A stretch of DNA of 64,000 bases from Nitratireductor indicus C115 (GCF_000300515.1 NZ_AMSI01000005.1:248001-312000); one strand, 5' to 3'. Counted from the stretch's first letter, positions 43,296-53,292 are shown. Numbers and translations are program-made. Notes: generated by a model not told the origin, from the letters alone.

Positions 43296-44186
43296 CTACT
43301 CCAGATTCTGAACCTGTTCGCGGAACTGGTCGACCACGGCCTTGAGATCAAGGCCAATGGCGGTGACGGAAGCCGCATTGGATTTCGAGCAAAGCGTGTT
43401 GGCTTCGCGGTTGAATTCCTGACCGAGAAAATCGAGCTTGCGCCCCACCGCACCGCCAGCTGCGACAAGCGCGCGGGCGGAAGCCACATGCGTGGTGAGG
43501 CGATCGAGCTCCTCGCGAATATCGGCCTTGGTGGCCAGGACAGCCGCCTCCATATGAAGCCGGGTTTCATCGAGACCGGATGTCGCTTCCATAAGACGGG
43601 AAACCTGCTCCTTCAGCCGCGCGCGGATCATGTCGGGCGTGCGCGAGGGATCAGCCTCGGCCCTGGCCGTCAGCGCCTCGATCCGCGCCACATGTTCGAG
43701 CAGCAATGCACCAAGGGCAGCGCCTTCCGTGCGGCGCGCATCCTCAAGCGCCCTCAGCGCTTCCTCGAAGGTATCAAATATGACAGCGTCCAGTGCCTCA
43801 CGAGCCTCGTCGCTCTCGCCCGGCTCCGGAAAGTCCAGAACGCCGCGCAGGGCAAGCAGTCCATCGGCGCTTGCAGGCGCAACGCCAAACTGCTCCGTCA
43901 GCCGTGCCGCAAGGCCGGCAACGTCCTTCAGGAACGCTTCATCCACCACGGGACGGCGCTCCGCGCCTGTCTGATTGACCGTCAGGGATATCTGGAGATT
44001 ACCGCGCGCAAAGCGCTTCTGCAGGCGCTGGCGAGCGCCCTGCTCGATTCGCTCGAAGCCCTGTGGCAGGCGAAAGCGCGCCTCAAGGCTGCGTCCGTTG
44101 ACGGATTTGATCTCCCAGGCAACAGACGCCGCCTCCAGTTCACGAGAGGCCCGGGCAAAGCCCGTCATACTCTGAAGCTCACTCAT
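43296..44186 (-). CDS. yicC: YicC family protein (endoribonuclease-like)
   Basis: YicC family protein of 296 aa. It starts SELQSMTGFARASRELEAASVAWEIKSVNGRSLEARFRLP, where SMTGFAR and EIKSVNGR are the hallmarks, and ends with AASVTAIGLDLKAVVDQFREQVQNLE, the DUF1732 C-terminal signature. Members of this family are now linked to RNA cleavage and sRNA turnover; here the role is inherited from the family. The pair yicC-gmk is conserved widely in bacteria; the gap is three bases. No unusual features. Confidence 0.94.
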   Translation of the reverse strand: MSELQSMTGFARASRELEAASVAWEIKSVNGRSLEARFRLPQGFERIEQGARQRLQKRFARGNLQISLTVNQTGAERRPVVDEAFLKDVAGLAARLTEQFGVAPASADGLLALRGVLDFPEPGESDEAREALDAVIFDTFEEALRALEDARRTEGAALGALLLEHVARIEALTARAEADPSRTPDMIRARLKEQVSRLMEATSGLDETRLHMEAAVLATKADIREELDRLTTHVASARALVAAGGAVGRKLDFLGQEFNREANTLCSKSNAASVTAIGLDLKAVVDQFREQVQNLE

Positions 44187-44314
44187 CGCAATTTCCTGCC
44201 GCCCCGGTGGCCGCCCTCCTCCCAGCGGAAAGCGACTGCACCGTCCTCTATGCCAGACGCATCCCGGCTATTCGAGCGTACCGCCCGGCCGGCTGATGCG
44301 CGACAGCGCCCCTA

Positions 44315-45490
44315 TCAGTTGGCCTTGCTGTCTGCGTCTTTTTCGGCGGTCGCTTCATCGGCGCGCCGCTGCTTTTCGACCGCACGCCAGCGGGCGACAT
44401 TTTCATTGTGCTCTTTCAGCGTCTTGGCAAAAACATGCCCGCCCGTTCCGTCGGCGACGAAGTAGAGTTCTTCTGTCTTGGACGGATTGGCGACCGCTTC
44501 AAGAGCCGCGCGCCCCGGGTTAGCGATGGGCGTGGGCGGAAGCCCATCAATCTGGTAGGTGTTGTAAGGCGTCTTCTTGTCGAGATCGGACCGATAGATC
44601 GGCCGATCGGCCGGCTTGCCCTGTCCACCGAACAATCCATAGATGATGGTCGGATCCGACTGGAGGCGCATGCCGCGGCTCAAACGGTTGTGGAAGACGG
44701 CTGCAACGCGCGGGCGCTCATCGGCAATGCCCGTTTCCTTCTCCACAATGGAGGCGAGCGTGACGAACTCGTTCTTATCCTTGATCGGAAGGTCCGGGTC
44801 GCGCCTCTCCCAGATGGCGTCGATCAGCTCCTGCTGATCCTCCTTCAGCTTCTCGACCACAGCCTTGCGTTCCATGCCGCGCGTGAAACGCAGCGTGTCG
44901 GCGGCGAGAGTGCCTTCAGCGGGCATTTCGCTCGGCATATCACCGGCAAGCTCCGGTGTGTCGCGAATACGGTCGAAAATCTGCTGGACGGTGAGGCCTT
45001 CGGGAATGGTCAGGGAATAGAGAACGGACCGGCCGCTCTTCAGCAACTCCATGATTTCATACATGGAAGCACCAGCCTTGACCTCGTATTCGCCGGCCTT
45101 GAGCTGGCCATCGGCGCCATGGGCGCGCACACCGATCTGGAAGACGCGGGCATCCGAAATCAGACCTTCGCGTTCGAGAATGGTGGAAATTTCGCGAACG
45201 CCCGTACTCGGCTTGATCAGAACGGTCTCAGCCGTACGTGACGGGCCAGGGCGTTCGAACTCGCGCTTGCCGAAATAAAAGGCACCGCCAGCAAGAACCA
45301 CCAGAAATACCAGTGAGGAAAAGACGAAGTTCAGGAAGATGACGAACTGGCTGCGCGCGCGCCGGGAACGGCGTGGTGGCGGAGTGCCGGCTTCCGGGCG
45401 CAAGGCCTGGCCGGCGGCCTTGAAAGCGCGCGCCCGCTCATCGCCGGTGTTTCGTCCAAAGCCGTTGCTCTCGCCGGAACTCTCTGTCAT
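44315..45490 (-). CDS. mltG: Endolytic murein transglycosylase MltG
   Basis: Inner-membrane lytic transglycosylase that cuts nascent peptidoglycan, 391 aa. The N-terminus is a basic cytoplasmic stretch (about 1-45, with PPPRRSRRARS) and a single membrane helix (about 46-70). The YceG catalytic core follows with LTIPEGLTVQQIFDRI, LASIVEKETG, VAAVFHNRLSRGMRLQSDPTIIYG, and LDKKTPYNTYQIDGLPPTPIANPG. The catalytic Glu sits in the VEKETG motif. A charged tail (RRADEATAEKDADSK) ends it. It lies between fabF and yicC on the minus strand. Confidence 0.95.
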   Translation of the reverse strand: MTESSGESNGFGRNTGDERARAFKAAGQALRPEAGTPPPRRSRRARSQFVIFLNFVFSSLVFLVVLAGGAFYFGKREFERPGPSRTAETVLIKPSTGVREISTILEREGLISDARVFQIGVRAHGADGQLKAGEYEVKAGASMYEIMELLKSGRSVLYSLTIPEGLTVQQIFDRIRDTPELAGDMPSEMPAEGTLAADTLRFTRGMERKAVVEKLKEDQQELIDAIWERRDPDLPIKDKNEFVTLASIVEKETGIADERPRVAAVFHNRLSRGMRLQSDPTIIYGLFGGQGKPADRPIYRSDLDKKTPYNTYQIDGLPPTPIANPGRAALEAVANPSKTEELYFVADGTGGHVFAKTLKEHNENVARWRAVEKQRRADEATAEKDADSKAN

Positions 45491-45681
45491 GTCGCCTGGA
45501 CCGCTCCCTGCAGGGCCAGCCCATCGGCCGTTGCCCGGTGCTAACCTGTCTTGGCAGTCACGACCGGAATATGCTCCCTGCCGGTTCTGCCCTTAAAGTA
45601 TCGAATCGCTGCCGGGGAAAAATGAAGTGCGAAAATGGCAAAACTGCAATCCTCCCTTTGGTCCCCGGCTGGTGCTTCCGG

Positions 45682-46938
45682 TCACTCGGCGTAGCGCCTG
45701 AAGACCAGCGAAGCGTTGGTCCCGCCAAATCCAAAGGAATTCGACAAGGCAATGTCGATCTGGCGCTCGCGTGGCTTGTTCGGCACGAGGTCGATCGGAC
45801 TCTCTATCTGGGGATTTTCCAGATTGATGGTCGGGGGGGCGACATTGTCGCGAATGGCGAGGACCGAGAAGATCGCCTCGGCCGCGCCTGCTGCGCCCAG
45901 AAGATGGCCGATGGCGGACTTGGTGGAAGACATGGAGGCCTTGCCAGCAGCATCGCCTAACAGGCGCTCCACCGCACCAAGCTCGATCGTGTCGGCCATG
46001 GTCGAGGTGCCATGGGCATTGATATAGTCGATATCGGCAGGCGTGATGCCCGCCCGCTTGACCGCCGCAACCATGCAGCGATAAGCGCCGTCGCCATTCT
46101 CGGCCGGGGCCGTGATGTGATAGGCATCGCCCGTAAGGCCATACCCAACCACCTCGGCATAAATCCTGGCGCCACGCGCCTTCGCGTGCTCAAGCTCCTC
46201 AAGCACGACAACGCCTGCGCCCTCACCCATGACGAAACCGTCGCGGTCGCGATCATAGGGGCGCGAAGCCTTTTCAGGCGTGTCGTTGAAGCTCGTCGAA
46301 AGTGCCTTGCAGGCGGAGAAGCCCGCAATGGAAAGGCGCGTGATCGGCGCTTCGGCGCCACCGGCCAGCATCACGTCGGCATCGCCAAGCATGATAAGGC
46401 GTGCCGCATCGCCGATGGCGTGCGCGCCCGTCGAACAGGCGGTCACCACGGCGTGGTTCGGTCCCTTCAATCCGTGACGGATCGAGACCTGCCCCGAAAC
46501 GAGATTGATGATGTTACCCGGAATGAAGAAGGGGCTGATGCGGCGCGGACCGCGCTCCTGCAGGATGAGGGCATTTTCCGCAATGCCCTCAATGCCGCCG
46601 ATGCCCGAACCGATGAGCACGCCGGTAGCGTATTTGTCGTCCTCGGTTTCCGGCTTCCAGCCCGAATCGGCGAGAGCCTGATCCGCAGCGGCAATGCCGT
46701 AGGTGATGAACTCACCTATCTTGCGCTGTTCGCGCGGTTCGAGGAACTCGTCCGGATTGAACGCGCCATCGCCCTCACGGGGGATCATCGTCGCAATCTT
46801 GCAGGGAAGGTCATCGACCTCGAAGCGGTCGATGCGCCTTGCCGCGCTTTTGCCTGCGAGCAGATTCTTCCACCCGTGTTCAACACCCAGGCCGAAGGGC
46901 GAAAGAAGCCCCATGCCCGTGACGACGACGCGTCTCAT
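45682..46938 (-). CDS. fabF: 3-oxoacyl-[acyl-carrier-protein] synthase II
   Basis: Elongating ketoacyl synthase of type II fatty-acid synthesis, 418 aa. The catalytic Cys lies in VTACSTGAHAIGDA (about residue 165), with the two active-site His in NAHGTSTMADTIEL (about 305) and GHLLGAAGAAEA (about 340). RRVVVTGMGLLSPFGL is the start and FGFGGTNASLVF the end. It follows acpP by 48 bases, the usual order in proteobacterial fab clusters. Confidence 0.97.
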   Translation of the reverse strand: MRRVVVTGMGLLSPFGLGVEHGWKNLLAGKSAARRIDRFEVDDLPCKIATMIPREGDGAFNPDEFLEPREQRKIGEFITYGIAAADQALADSGWKPETEDDKYATGVLIGSGIGGIEGIAENALILQERGPRRISPFFIPGNIINLVSGQVSIRHGLKGPNHAVVTACSTGAHAIGDAARLIMLGDADVMLAGGAEAPITRLSIAGFSACKALSTSFNDTPEKASRPYDRDRDGFVMGEGAGVVVLEELEHAKARGARIYAEVVGYGLTGDAYHITAPAENGDGAYRCMVAAVKRAGITPADIDYINAHGTSTMADTIELGAVERLLGDAAGKASMSSTKSAIGHLLGAAGAAEAIFSVLAIRDNVAPPTINLENPQIESPIDLVPNKPRERQIDIALSNSFGFGGTNASLVFRRYAE

Positions 46939-46986
46939 ATTCTGCTATCCGGTCTGGCTGACGCCGAAGAATAACGCCCGAGGGCG

Positions 46987-47226
46987 TTAGGCGGCGGTTG
47001 CCTTGTCGATGTACTTCACCGCGTCACCGACGGTGAGAATCGTCTCGGCGGCATCGTCAGGAATCTCGACGCCGAACTCTTCTTCAAACGCCATGACCAG
47101 CTCGACCGTGTCGAGGCTGTCCGCGCCAAGATCGTCGATGAAACTGGCCGCTTCCGTGACCTTTTCGCCCTCGACGCCCAGATGCTCGACAACGATTTTC
47201 TTAACGCGCTCTGCAGTATCGCTCAT
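46987..47226 (-). CDS. acpP: Acyl carrier protein
   Basis: Acidic 79-aa carrier for acyl chains. The phosphopantetheine attachment serine is S37 in [18 protein letters not shown]. The N-terminus [18 protein letters not shown] and the end [18 protein letters not shown] match AcpP. Placed between fabG and fabF on the minus strand, as in many bacteria, with its own 306-base upstream region, which suggests an independent strong promoter for this abundant protein. Confidence 0.98.
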   Translation of the reverse strand: MSDTAERVKKIVVEHLGVEGEKVTEAASFIDDLGADSLDTVELVMAFEEEFGVEIPDDAAETILTVGDAVKYIDKATAA

Positions 47227-47532
47227 GTGAGAACCCTCGACTTTCTGAATTTCCGATCTTCGTTAGCCGCACGATTGCCGCTAATCAAGCTGAAATGATG
47301 ACTGTACAGGCAGCTTCCGCGCCTATCAGCCCCTCAATGCCTCTTCCGACACCATCCGATGGCCGGACAGGAAGAAAACCACGTCGGGCGGGCGCATATC
47401 ATGAATGGGACGCGACCGCCAAGCGTTAATCATTGTTCATCCACGCCCCAGGACGGGTTCACTGTCTCATCGTTACGGTGGCCCGCGCCTTAATCCGCAT
47501 GGCTCGCAAGGGTATCTGCGCCCCCAGCGGGG
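47227..47532. promoter_or_regulatory. fabG-acpP intergenic region (306 bases)
   Basis: No gene is convincing here. It is unusually long for a fab cluster and is likely to carry an acpP promoter and leader. On the minus strand a TTGATT lies roughly 70 bases before acpP but without a clear partner box. Nothing else was seen. Confidence 0.4.
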
Positions 47533-48270
47533 TCAGATCATCGCCATGCCGCCATTCACATGAATGGTCTGGCCGGTGACATAGGCAGCCTCGTTCGAAG
47601 CAAGATAGGCCACGGCAGAAGCGACTTCGGAGCCCGATCCCATGCGCTTCATGGGAATCGCTCCCATGATGGCATCGCGCTGCTTTTCGTTGAGCTTGTC
47701 GGTCATCGCCGATTCGATGAAGCCCGGAGCAACGCAATTGACGGTGATCGAGCGGCTGGCGATTTCCTGGGCAAGCGATTTGGAAAAGCCGATCAGGCCT
47801 GCCTTGGAGGCGCAGTAATTGGCCTGGCCCGGATTGCCGGTGACGCCGACCACCGACGTGATGTTGATGATGCGGCCGAAACGGCGGCGCATCATGGGGT
47901 GGGTCAGTTCGCGGGTGAGACGGAAAACCGAGGTGAGATTGACCTCCAGAACCGAATCCCAATCGTCATCGCTCATACGCACGAACAGGCCGTCACGGGT
48001 GATGCCGGCATTGTTGACGAGAATGTCGACGCCCTCCAGTTCCGATTCCGCCTTTTCAGCCAAGGCCTTGACTTCATTGCGTTCGGACAGGTTGGCCGGA
48101 AACAGCTTCACACGGTCGCCGAGATCGCTGGCCAGCGCCTCGAGCTTTTCAACGCGGGTGCCATGAAGTCCGACGATGGCGCCCTGGGCGTGGAGAATGC
48201 GGGCAATGGCCTCGCCGATACCGCCGGAGGCTCCCGTTACCAGCGCCTTGCGGCCGTTGAGATCAAACAT
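47533..48270 (-). CDS. fabG: 3-oxoacyl-[acyl-carrier-protein] reductase
   Basis: NADPH-dependent ketoacyl reductase, 245 aa, an SDR. TGASGGIGEAIAR is the cofactor motif, NNAGITRDGLFVRM the family motif, and the catalytic Ser/Tyr/Lys are in NITSVVG and NYCASKAGLIGFSKSLA. GFIESAMTD and the end HVNGGMAMI complete FabG. It is 50 bases downstream of fabD and upstream of acpP. Confidence 0.97.
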   Translation of the reverse strand: MFDLNGRKALVTGASGGIGEAIARILHAQGAIVGLHGTRVEKLEALASDLGDRVKLFPANLSERNEVKALAEKAESELEGVDILVNNAGITRDGLFVRMSDDDWDSVLEVNLTSVFRLTRELTHPMMRRRFGRIINITSVVGVTGNPGQANYCASKAGLIGFSKSLAQEIASRSITVNCVAPGFIESAMTDKLNEKQRDAIMGAIPMKRMGSGSEVASAVAYLASNEAAYVTGQTIHVNGGMAMI

Positions 48271-48320
48271 GGCTTTGTCCTTCCAGCAGAAGCTTCGAAT
48301 GGGTTTGGGATCGGCAGCGG

Positions 48321-49262
48321 CTAGGCCAGCGCCTGCATCGCCGTTTCTACGTCGGCAGGCGTGTTGACCGGGACCGCGCCGAGGTCGCGGTTGATGCGGC
48401 GGGCAAGCCCCGAAAGAACCTTGCCGGACCCGACCTCATAAAGCGTCTCGACGCCATTGTCGGCGAACCAGGCAACCGTCTCGCGCCAGCGCACGCGTCC
48501 CGTCACCTGCTCGACGAGACGAGCGGCGATTTCGTCGGGATCGCTGATCGGCGACACGGTGACGTTGGCAATGACAGGAACGACCGGCGCATTCCTGGCA
48601 ACGTCCGCCAGCGCCTCGCGCATGGCATCGGCGGCCGGCTGCATCAGGGCGGAATGGAACGGCGCCGAGACGGGCAGCATGATGGCGCGCTTGGCGCCCA
48701 TTTCCGTAGCGATGCGGGCGGCATGTTCCACCGCCGGCTTGGCGCCGGAAATGACAAGCTGGCCGCCGCCATTGTCGTTGGCGATCTGGCATACGGTGCC
48801 GGCAGCAACCTGTTCGCAAGCCTTTTCCACATCCGCGGCCTCAAGGCCGATGATCGCAGCCATGGCGCCCTCACCCACCGGAACAGCCGCCTGCATGGCG
48901 TTGCCGCGAATGCGCAGAAGCCGCGCCGTATCGGCAAGCGAGAAGGTTCCTGCGGCGCACAACGCCGAATATTCCCCCAGCGAATGGCCCGCCACAAAGG
49001 CGACCTTGTCCTTGAGCGACAATCCGCCCTTTTCCATCACGCGCATGGCGGCGATGGAAACAGCCATCAGCGCGGGCTGCGCATTGGCCGTCAGGGTCAG
49101 CTCGTCCTCGGGGCCTTCCCACATGACTTTCGAGAGCTTCTGGCCAAGCGCATCATCGACTTCCTCGAAAACGGCGCGCGCCTCGGGGAAAGCTTCGGCC
49201 AGATCGCGGCCCATGCCGACGGCCTGGCTGCCCTGGCCTGGAAAGGTGAAAGCGATGCTCAT
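48321..49262 (-). CDS. fabD: Malonyl-CoA:ACP transacylase
   Basis: Loads malonyl groups onto ACP, 313 aa. It starts with AFTFPGQGSQAVGMG, and the nucleophile S94 is in AGHSLGEYSAL. VPVSAPFHSALMQPAADAM holds the catalytic His, and EVGSGKVLSGLARRI is the end block. The ATG at 49262 gives normal length; a longer open frame up to 49367 has no support. First gene of the fab run, divergent from the ABC-2 exporter with 272 bases between. Confidence 0.97.
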   Translation of the reverse strand: MSIAFTFPGQGSQAVGMGRDLAEAFPEARAVFEEVDDALGQKLSKVMWEGPEDELTLTANAQPALMAVSIAAMRVMEKGGLSLKDKVAFVAGHSLGEYSALCAAGTFSLADTARLLRIRGNAMQAAVPVGEGAMAAIIGLEAADVEKACEQVAAGTVCQIANDNGGGQLVISGAKPAVEHAARIATEMGAKRAIMLPVSAPFHSALMQPAADAMREALADVARNAPVVPVIANVTVSPISDPDEIAARLVEQVTGRVRWRETVAWFADNGVETLYEVGSGKVLSGLARRINRDLGAVPVNTPADVETAMQALA

Positions 49263-49534
49263 CGCCACTGTCTCCCGAATTCTTCGCAATGTGGGGCGCA
49301 TCTGGTGACGCAACGCGCCGCACGCGTCAAGCCTTTTGGGCTGTTCCCGGAGACGGCCGGGCGCCATTTCAAACGGTTTTTCCGCGATTTTCCGCCGCTT
49401 GCCGCCACTTTCCCGTGTCAGGAAGTGTCAGCGATCATTCAGGGGACGGGGCCGGCTGCGGTGGCAAGAACGCCCGCTATGGCCTATATGAGCGCGGCTC
49501 GGTCGAGCGCTCCTGATTTCAAGGAAACGCCTCC

Positions 49535-50464
49535 ATGACGAACGCCCTTTCCATCAAGAACCTTTCCAAGACCTACGATACGGGGCTTACCGCTCTGAAC
49601 GGGGTCGACCTCGACATCAGACGCGGGGAGATTCTCGCGCTTCTCGGCCCCAACGGTGCGGGCAAGACGACGCTGATCTCCATCGTCTGCGGCCTTGTCA
49701 ATCCATCGACGGGTACGGTGGCTGTCGAAGGCCATGACATCATTCAGGATTATCGCAAGGCTCGGGCCCTGATCGGGCTGGTGCCACAGGAACTGCATAC
49801 CGAAACATTCGAGACCGTGTGGGATACTGTTTCCTACAGCCGCGGCCTTTTCGGCAAGAAGCCGGCGCCGCAACTCGTCGAGCAGATTCTCAAGGACCTC
49901 TCGCTGTTCGAAAAGAAAGACAGCAAGATCATGGCGCTTTCGGGCGGCATGAAACGCCGCGTGATGATCGCCAAGGCGCTGGCCCATGAGCCCCGCATTC
50001 TCTTTCTCGACGAACCCACGGCGGGTGTCGACGTGGAACTGCGCAAGGATATGTGGCGGCTGGTCAAGCGGCTGCGCGATACCGGTGTGACGATCATCCT
50101 GACCACGCATTATATTGAAGAGGCCGAGGAGATCGCCGACCGGGTCGGCGTCATCAACAGAGGCCGCCTTCTGCTCGTGGAAGACAAGGCGGAGCTTATG
50201 CGCAAGCTTGGCCAGAAGCAGTTGGTGCTCGAATTGCAGAAACCGCTGGAGCAGCTTCCCGAAGCCCTGTCGGACTACGCGCTGGAACTGTCGGACGGCG
50301 GAACCCGCATCACTTATCACTATGACACGCAGGCGACGCGCACCGGCATCGCCTCGCTTCTGGCGGCACTCGCCGGCGCCGGCGTCACGGTCAAGGACCT
50401 CGACACGGAGCAACGCTCGCTGGAAGATATCTTCGTCAGCCTTGTCGTGGAGGAAAGCCAGTGA
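49535..50464 (+). CDS. ABC-2 type exporter ATP-binding protein (YadG-like)
   Basis: ATPase of a two-gene exporter, 309 aa. Walker [10 protein letters not shown] is at about 39-47, signature [15 protein letters not shown], Walker [13 protein letters not shown] and the switch His in [14 protein letters not shown]. The C-terminal ~90 residues carry a regulatory extension seen in the YadG/CcmA-like class. It overlaps the permease gene by 4 bases (50461-50464). The cargo is unknown; related pairs export drugs or envelope lipids/glycans, so this is an assignment to a class only. Confidence 0.92.
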   Translation: MTNALSIKNLSKTYDTGLTALNGVDLDIRRGEILALLGPNGAGKTTLISIVCGLVNPSTGTVAVEGHDIIQDYRKARALIGLVPQELHTETFETVWDTVSYSRGLFGKKPAPQLVEQILKDLSLFEKKDSKIMALSGGMKRRVMIAKALAHEPRILFLDEPTAGVDVELRKDMWRLVKRLRDTGVTIILTTHYIEEAEEIADRVGVINRGRLLLVEDKAELMRKLGQKQLVLELQKPLEQLPEALSDYALELSDGGTRITYHYDTQATRTGIASLLAALAGAGVTVKDLDTEQRSLEDIFVSLVVEESQ

Positions 50465-51222
50465 ATTTCGAGGCTGTAAAATCCATCTATCTTTTCGAGA
50501 TGGCGCGCATGAAGCGCACGCTTTTACAAAGCGTCATCTCTCCGGTCTTATCGACCTCGCTTTATTTCGTCGTGTTCGGGGCAGCCATCGGCTCGCGCAT
50601 CGAAACGGTGGAAGGCGTTCCTTACGGCGCCTTTATCGTTCCCGGCCTGATGATGCTGACGCTTTTGCAAAACTCGATCTCCAACGCCTCGTTCGGCATT
50701 TATTTCCCGAAATTCATCGGCACTATCTATGAAGTCCTGTCAGCGCCGATATCGTTTCTGGAAATCGTGCTCGGCTATGTGGGGGCGGCGGCAACCAAAT
50801 CGATGATTCTGGGGCTGATCATTCTCGCCACCGCGCATCTCTTCGTCCCCATCGAGATAAAGCACCCCTTCTGGATGCTCTTCTTTCTCGTGTTGACGGC
50901 GATCACCTTCAGCCTTTTCGGCTTCATCATCGGCATATGGGCCGACAATTTCGAGAAACTGCAGCTCATCCCGCTGCTCATCATAACGCCGCTGGTCTTC
51001 CTCGGCGGGTCCTTCTATTCGATCCACATGCTGCCGGAATTCTGGCAGAAGGTGACGCTGGCAAACCCTGTCCTCTATCTCATCAGCGGCTTCCGCTGGA
51101 GCTTCTATGAAACGGCGGATGTGGGCATCGAGCTCAGCATCGCGATGATCCTCATCTTCCTGGCGCTCTGCCTGTCGATCATCTGGTGGATCTTCAGGAC
51201 GGGTTACAAGCTGAAGACCTGA
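50461..51222 (+). CDS. ABC-2 type exporter permease (YadH-like)
   Basis: Inner-membrane permease, 253 aa, with about six hydrophobic segments. Blocks of the ABC-2 family: [34 protein letters not shown], and the membrane-loop [21 protein letters not shown] followed by [14 protein letters not shown]. It is translationally coupled to the ATPase gene. Forms the transport path of the exporter with that ATPase. The next gene group (rpsF) begins after a promoter and leader. Confidence 0.92.
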   Translation: MNFEAVKSIYLFEMARMKRTLLQSVISPVLSTSLYFVVFGAAIGSRIETVEGVPYGAFIVPGLMMLTLLQNSISNASFGIYFPKFIGTIYEVLSAPISFLEIVLGYVGAAATKSMILGLIILATAHLFVPIEIKHPFWMLFFLVLTAITFSLFGFIIGIWADNFEKLQLIPLLIITPLVFLGGSFYSIHMLPEFWQKVTLANPVLYLISGFRWSFYETADVGIELSIAMILIFLALCLSIIWWIFRTGYKLKT

Positions 51223-51233
51223 AGGCCAACAGC

Positions 51234-51261
51234 TTGCATCTTCGTCCAGAACCTGTATAAG
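51234..51261 (+). promoter_or_regulatory. Predicted sigma-70-type promoter of rpsF operon
   Basis: TTGCAT at 51234-51239 and TATAAG at 51256-51261, 16 bases apart, shortly after the exporter permease gene. Transcription should begin near 51268, giving a leader of about 200 bases before rpsF. Confidence 0.6.
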
Positions 51262-51267
51262 CGCGCG

Positions 51268-51469
51268 GTCTGTCGGTCCCAGCTGGGGGCTGAACGGAGG
51301 GCCGTGCGCTTATCGCGTGCGTTGTGAAGGCAAGTTCTTCCGCCTCCCGTGTCTCCGCTCTCGACCGTCTCGAACACGCGCCTTTCTTCGCCGGCCTGGC
51401 CGGAAAAGAGAAGTCGCTGAGGCTTAGCCGTTGGGCGCCGACCGGACAGAACTGAAGAAAGGCAAGACA
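51268..51469 (+). promoter_or_regulatory. Long rpsF leader with hairpins
   Basis: About 200 bases of untranslated leader. It contains a palindrome CCCAGCTGGG at 51275-51284 and a hairpin CCGGCCTGGCCGG at 51391-51403, with further GC-rich arms near the start codon. It could be an autoregulatory site for S6/S18, as known for rpsF leaders elsewhere; I could not fold it, so this is a suggestion. Confidence 0.4.
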
Positions 51470-51904
51470 ATGGCACTTTATGAGCACGTGTTTCTTGCCC
51501 GGCAGGATCTCTCGCCGCAGCAGGTCGAAGCCCTTGTGGAACAGTACAAGGGTGTGATCGAAGCTGGTGGCGGCACGGTTGGCCGGGTCGAGAGCTGGGG
51601 ACAGAAGTCCCTCGCATACCGCATCCAGAAGAACCGCAAGGCATACTTCACCCTGATGGACATCGACGCCCCGGCCGAGGCCGTGAAGGAAGTCGAGCGC
51701 CAGATGGGTCTTTCGGAAGACGTCCTGCGCTTCATGACCATCCGCGTGGAAGCCCACGAGGAAGGTCCGTCGGCCATGATGCAGCGCCGCGACGACCGCA
51801 ACGAGCGTGGCCCGCGCCGCGACCGTGATGACCGCGGCCCGCGCCGTGACCGTGATGACCGCGGCCCGCGCCGCGAGCGCGATACGAACGAGGGTGACGA
51901 ATAA
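51470..51904 (+). CDS. rpsF: 30S ribosomal protein S6
   Basis: Ribosomal protein of the 30S platform that pairs with S18, 144 aa. Family core: [36 protein letters not shown] and [14 protein letters not shown]. The tail after about residue 105 is a charged low-complexity stretch in which a nine-residue unit (RGPRRDRDD) is repeated three times, encoded by 27-base units at 51806-51886. The ATG at 51470 follows a purine-rich site (GAAGAAAGG). The stop overlaps the rpsR ATG by one base. Confidence 0.96.
   Translation: MALYEHVFLARQDLSPQQVEALVEQYKGVIEAGGGTVGRVESWGQKSLAYRIQKNRKAYFTLMDIDAPAEAVKEVERQMGLSEDVLRFMTIRVEAHEEGPSAMMQRRDDRNERGPRRDRDDRGPRRDRDDRGPRRERDTNEGDE
51806..51886. repeat. Tandem 27-base repeat in rpsF tail
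   Basis: Three direct 27-base units (51806-51832, 51833-51859, 51860-51886) encode the RGPRRDRDD motif of the S6 tail. Units 1 and 2 differ by only two bases, and the third diverges at its end. Confidence 0.85.
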
Positions 51905-52152
51905 TGGTCGACATCAACCAGATCCCCACCCGGCGTCCGTTCCACCGCCGCCGCAAGACCTGCCCGTTCTCCGGCGCCAACGCCCCGAAGATCGATTACA
52001 AGGACATCAAGCTCCTGCAGCGCTACATTTCCGAGCGCGGCAAGATCGTGCCGTCCCGCATCACGGCGGTCAGCCAGAAGAAGCAGCGTGAGCTGGCCCG
52101 CGCCATCAAGCGCGCCCGCTTCCTCGGCCTTCTTCCCTACGTGGTGAAGTAA
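51904..52152 (+). CDS. rpsR: 30S ribosomal protein S18
   Basis: Small basic ribosomal protein of 82 aa that binds next to S6. It starts [28 protein letters not shown], then [52 protein letters not shown], fitting S18 throughout. It overlaps rpsF by one base and is followed by a 241-base gap before rplI, which contains no gene. Confidence 0.97.
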   Translation: MVDINQIPTRRPFHRRRKTCPFSGANAPKIDYKDIKLLQRYISERGKIVPSRITAVSQKKQRELARAIKRARFLGLLPYVVK

Positions 52153-52393
52153 GTTTCGGCGCAGGCGCTGTCAGGTTTGACCGCGCCTGCTCCTCTCCCC
52201 GCGACGGGCGCGGTGGAGAAATTTCAAAATCCCGAGTTGGGGCACAGCTCCTAACTGCCATGAGGCAGGACAGCGACCCGGACGGCCCGATGGCCTCCCT
52301 TCCGTTTCTGCCCAGCCTCGATCCGATTGCGGCGCCATGCGCCGAAAGGACCCAATTGCGGCGCAACACGCCCAAAGGAAAAGGACAGAGACA

Positions 52394-53008
52394 ATGGACG
52401 TCATTCTTCTCGAACGTATCGCACGACTGGGCCAGATGGGCGATGTCGTGAAGGTCAAGGACGGCTACGCCCGTAACTTCCTTCTGCCGAAGGGCAAGGC
52501 GCTGCGCGCCAACGAGGCTAACCGCCAGAAATTCGAGAACCAGCGCGTCGAGCTCGAAGCCCGTAACCTGGAGCGCAAGCAGGAAGCTCAGTCCGTCGCC
52601 GAGAAGCTCGACGGCAAGACCTTCGTCATGGTTCGCTCGGCTGCCGAGACCGGCCAGCTCTACGGTTCAGTTTCCGCGCGCGACATCGTCGACGCACTCG
52701 CCGAGGAAGGCTTCAAGATCGGCCGTTCGCAGGTCGAGCTCAACCTGCCGATCAAGTCCATCGGCCTTACCAATGTGGCAATCGCGCTGCATGCCGAGGT
52801 CGAGGTGACCGTGACGGTAAACGTTGCGCGCTCGGCCGACGAAGCAGAGCGCCAGGCCCGCGGCGAAACGCTCGATTCGGCTGAAGCCATCTATGGCGAC
52901 GACATCAATGAGAGCGCCCGTCCCGACGCCTTCTTCGACCCGAATGCCGAGTTCGAGGGCGACGAGGATGGCGAGGAAGCCCCCGAGGCTTCCGACGAAA
53001 ACGCCTGA
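52394..53008 (+). CDS. rplI: 50S ribosomal protein L9
   Basis: Ribosomal protein L9, 204 aa. The N-terminal domain starts [37 protein letters not shown], followed by a long helix and the C-terminal domain with [14 protein letters not shown]. The acidic tail after about residue 150 ([22 protein letters not shown]) is longer than in E. coli and typical of Rhizobiales. The ATG at 52394 gives the standard start; the open frame from 52337 is rejected. The operon ends in a strong terminator. Confidence 0.96.
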   Translation: MDVILLERIARLGQMGDVVKVKDGYARNFLLPKGKALRANEANRQKFENQRVELEARNLERKQEAQSVAEKLDGKTFVMVRSAAETGQLYGSVSARDIVDALAEEGFKIGRSQVELNLPIKSIGLTNVAIALHAEVEVTVTVNVARSADEAERQARGETLDSAEAIYGDDINESARPDAFFDPNAEFEGDEDGEEAPEASDENA

Positions 53009-53028
53009 TCCACAAATATCGAGACATG

Positions 53029-53056
53029 AAAAGCCGGGCTTGCGCCCGGCTTTTTG
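53029..53056 (+). terminator. Intrinsic terminator of rpsF-rpsR-rplI
   Basis: Perfect 11-bp stem (53029-53039 with 53044-53054) with a 4-nt loop and TTTTT directly after it, 20 bases past the rplI stop. A textbook rho-independent terminator. Confidence 0.92.
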
Positions 53057-53292
53057 CTGCGCTGCAGCAGGCAAAACGCGCTAAATTCAATAGTTCAATA
53101 AATTTGATACTTTGGCCCAACAACTGTCGAGCTCTGCGCAAGCTATTGACGCTCAAGCCGAAAATCGAACATAGCGCTTCAAACTTCCCGGATCGCACAC
53201 CGCTTCGCCGGGCGCCGCCGGACGCACCCCTTTTCAATTCCTGATAAATCGTTTCATAATCGCAATACCCGTCAATTATTGGGGGTGTTGCG

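Noticed and set aside
43026-44465. Long plus-strand open frame opposite yicC and mltG
   Set aside because: Antisense shadow of well-recognised genes; low-quality composition and no ribosome site.
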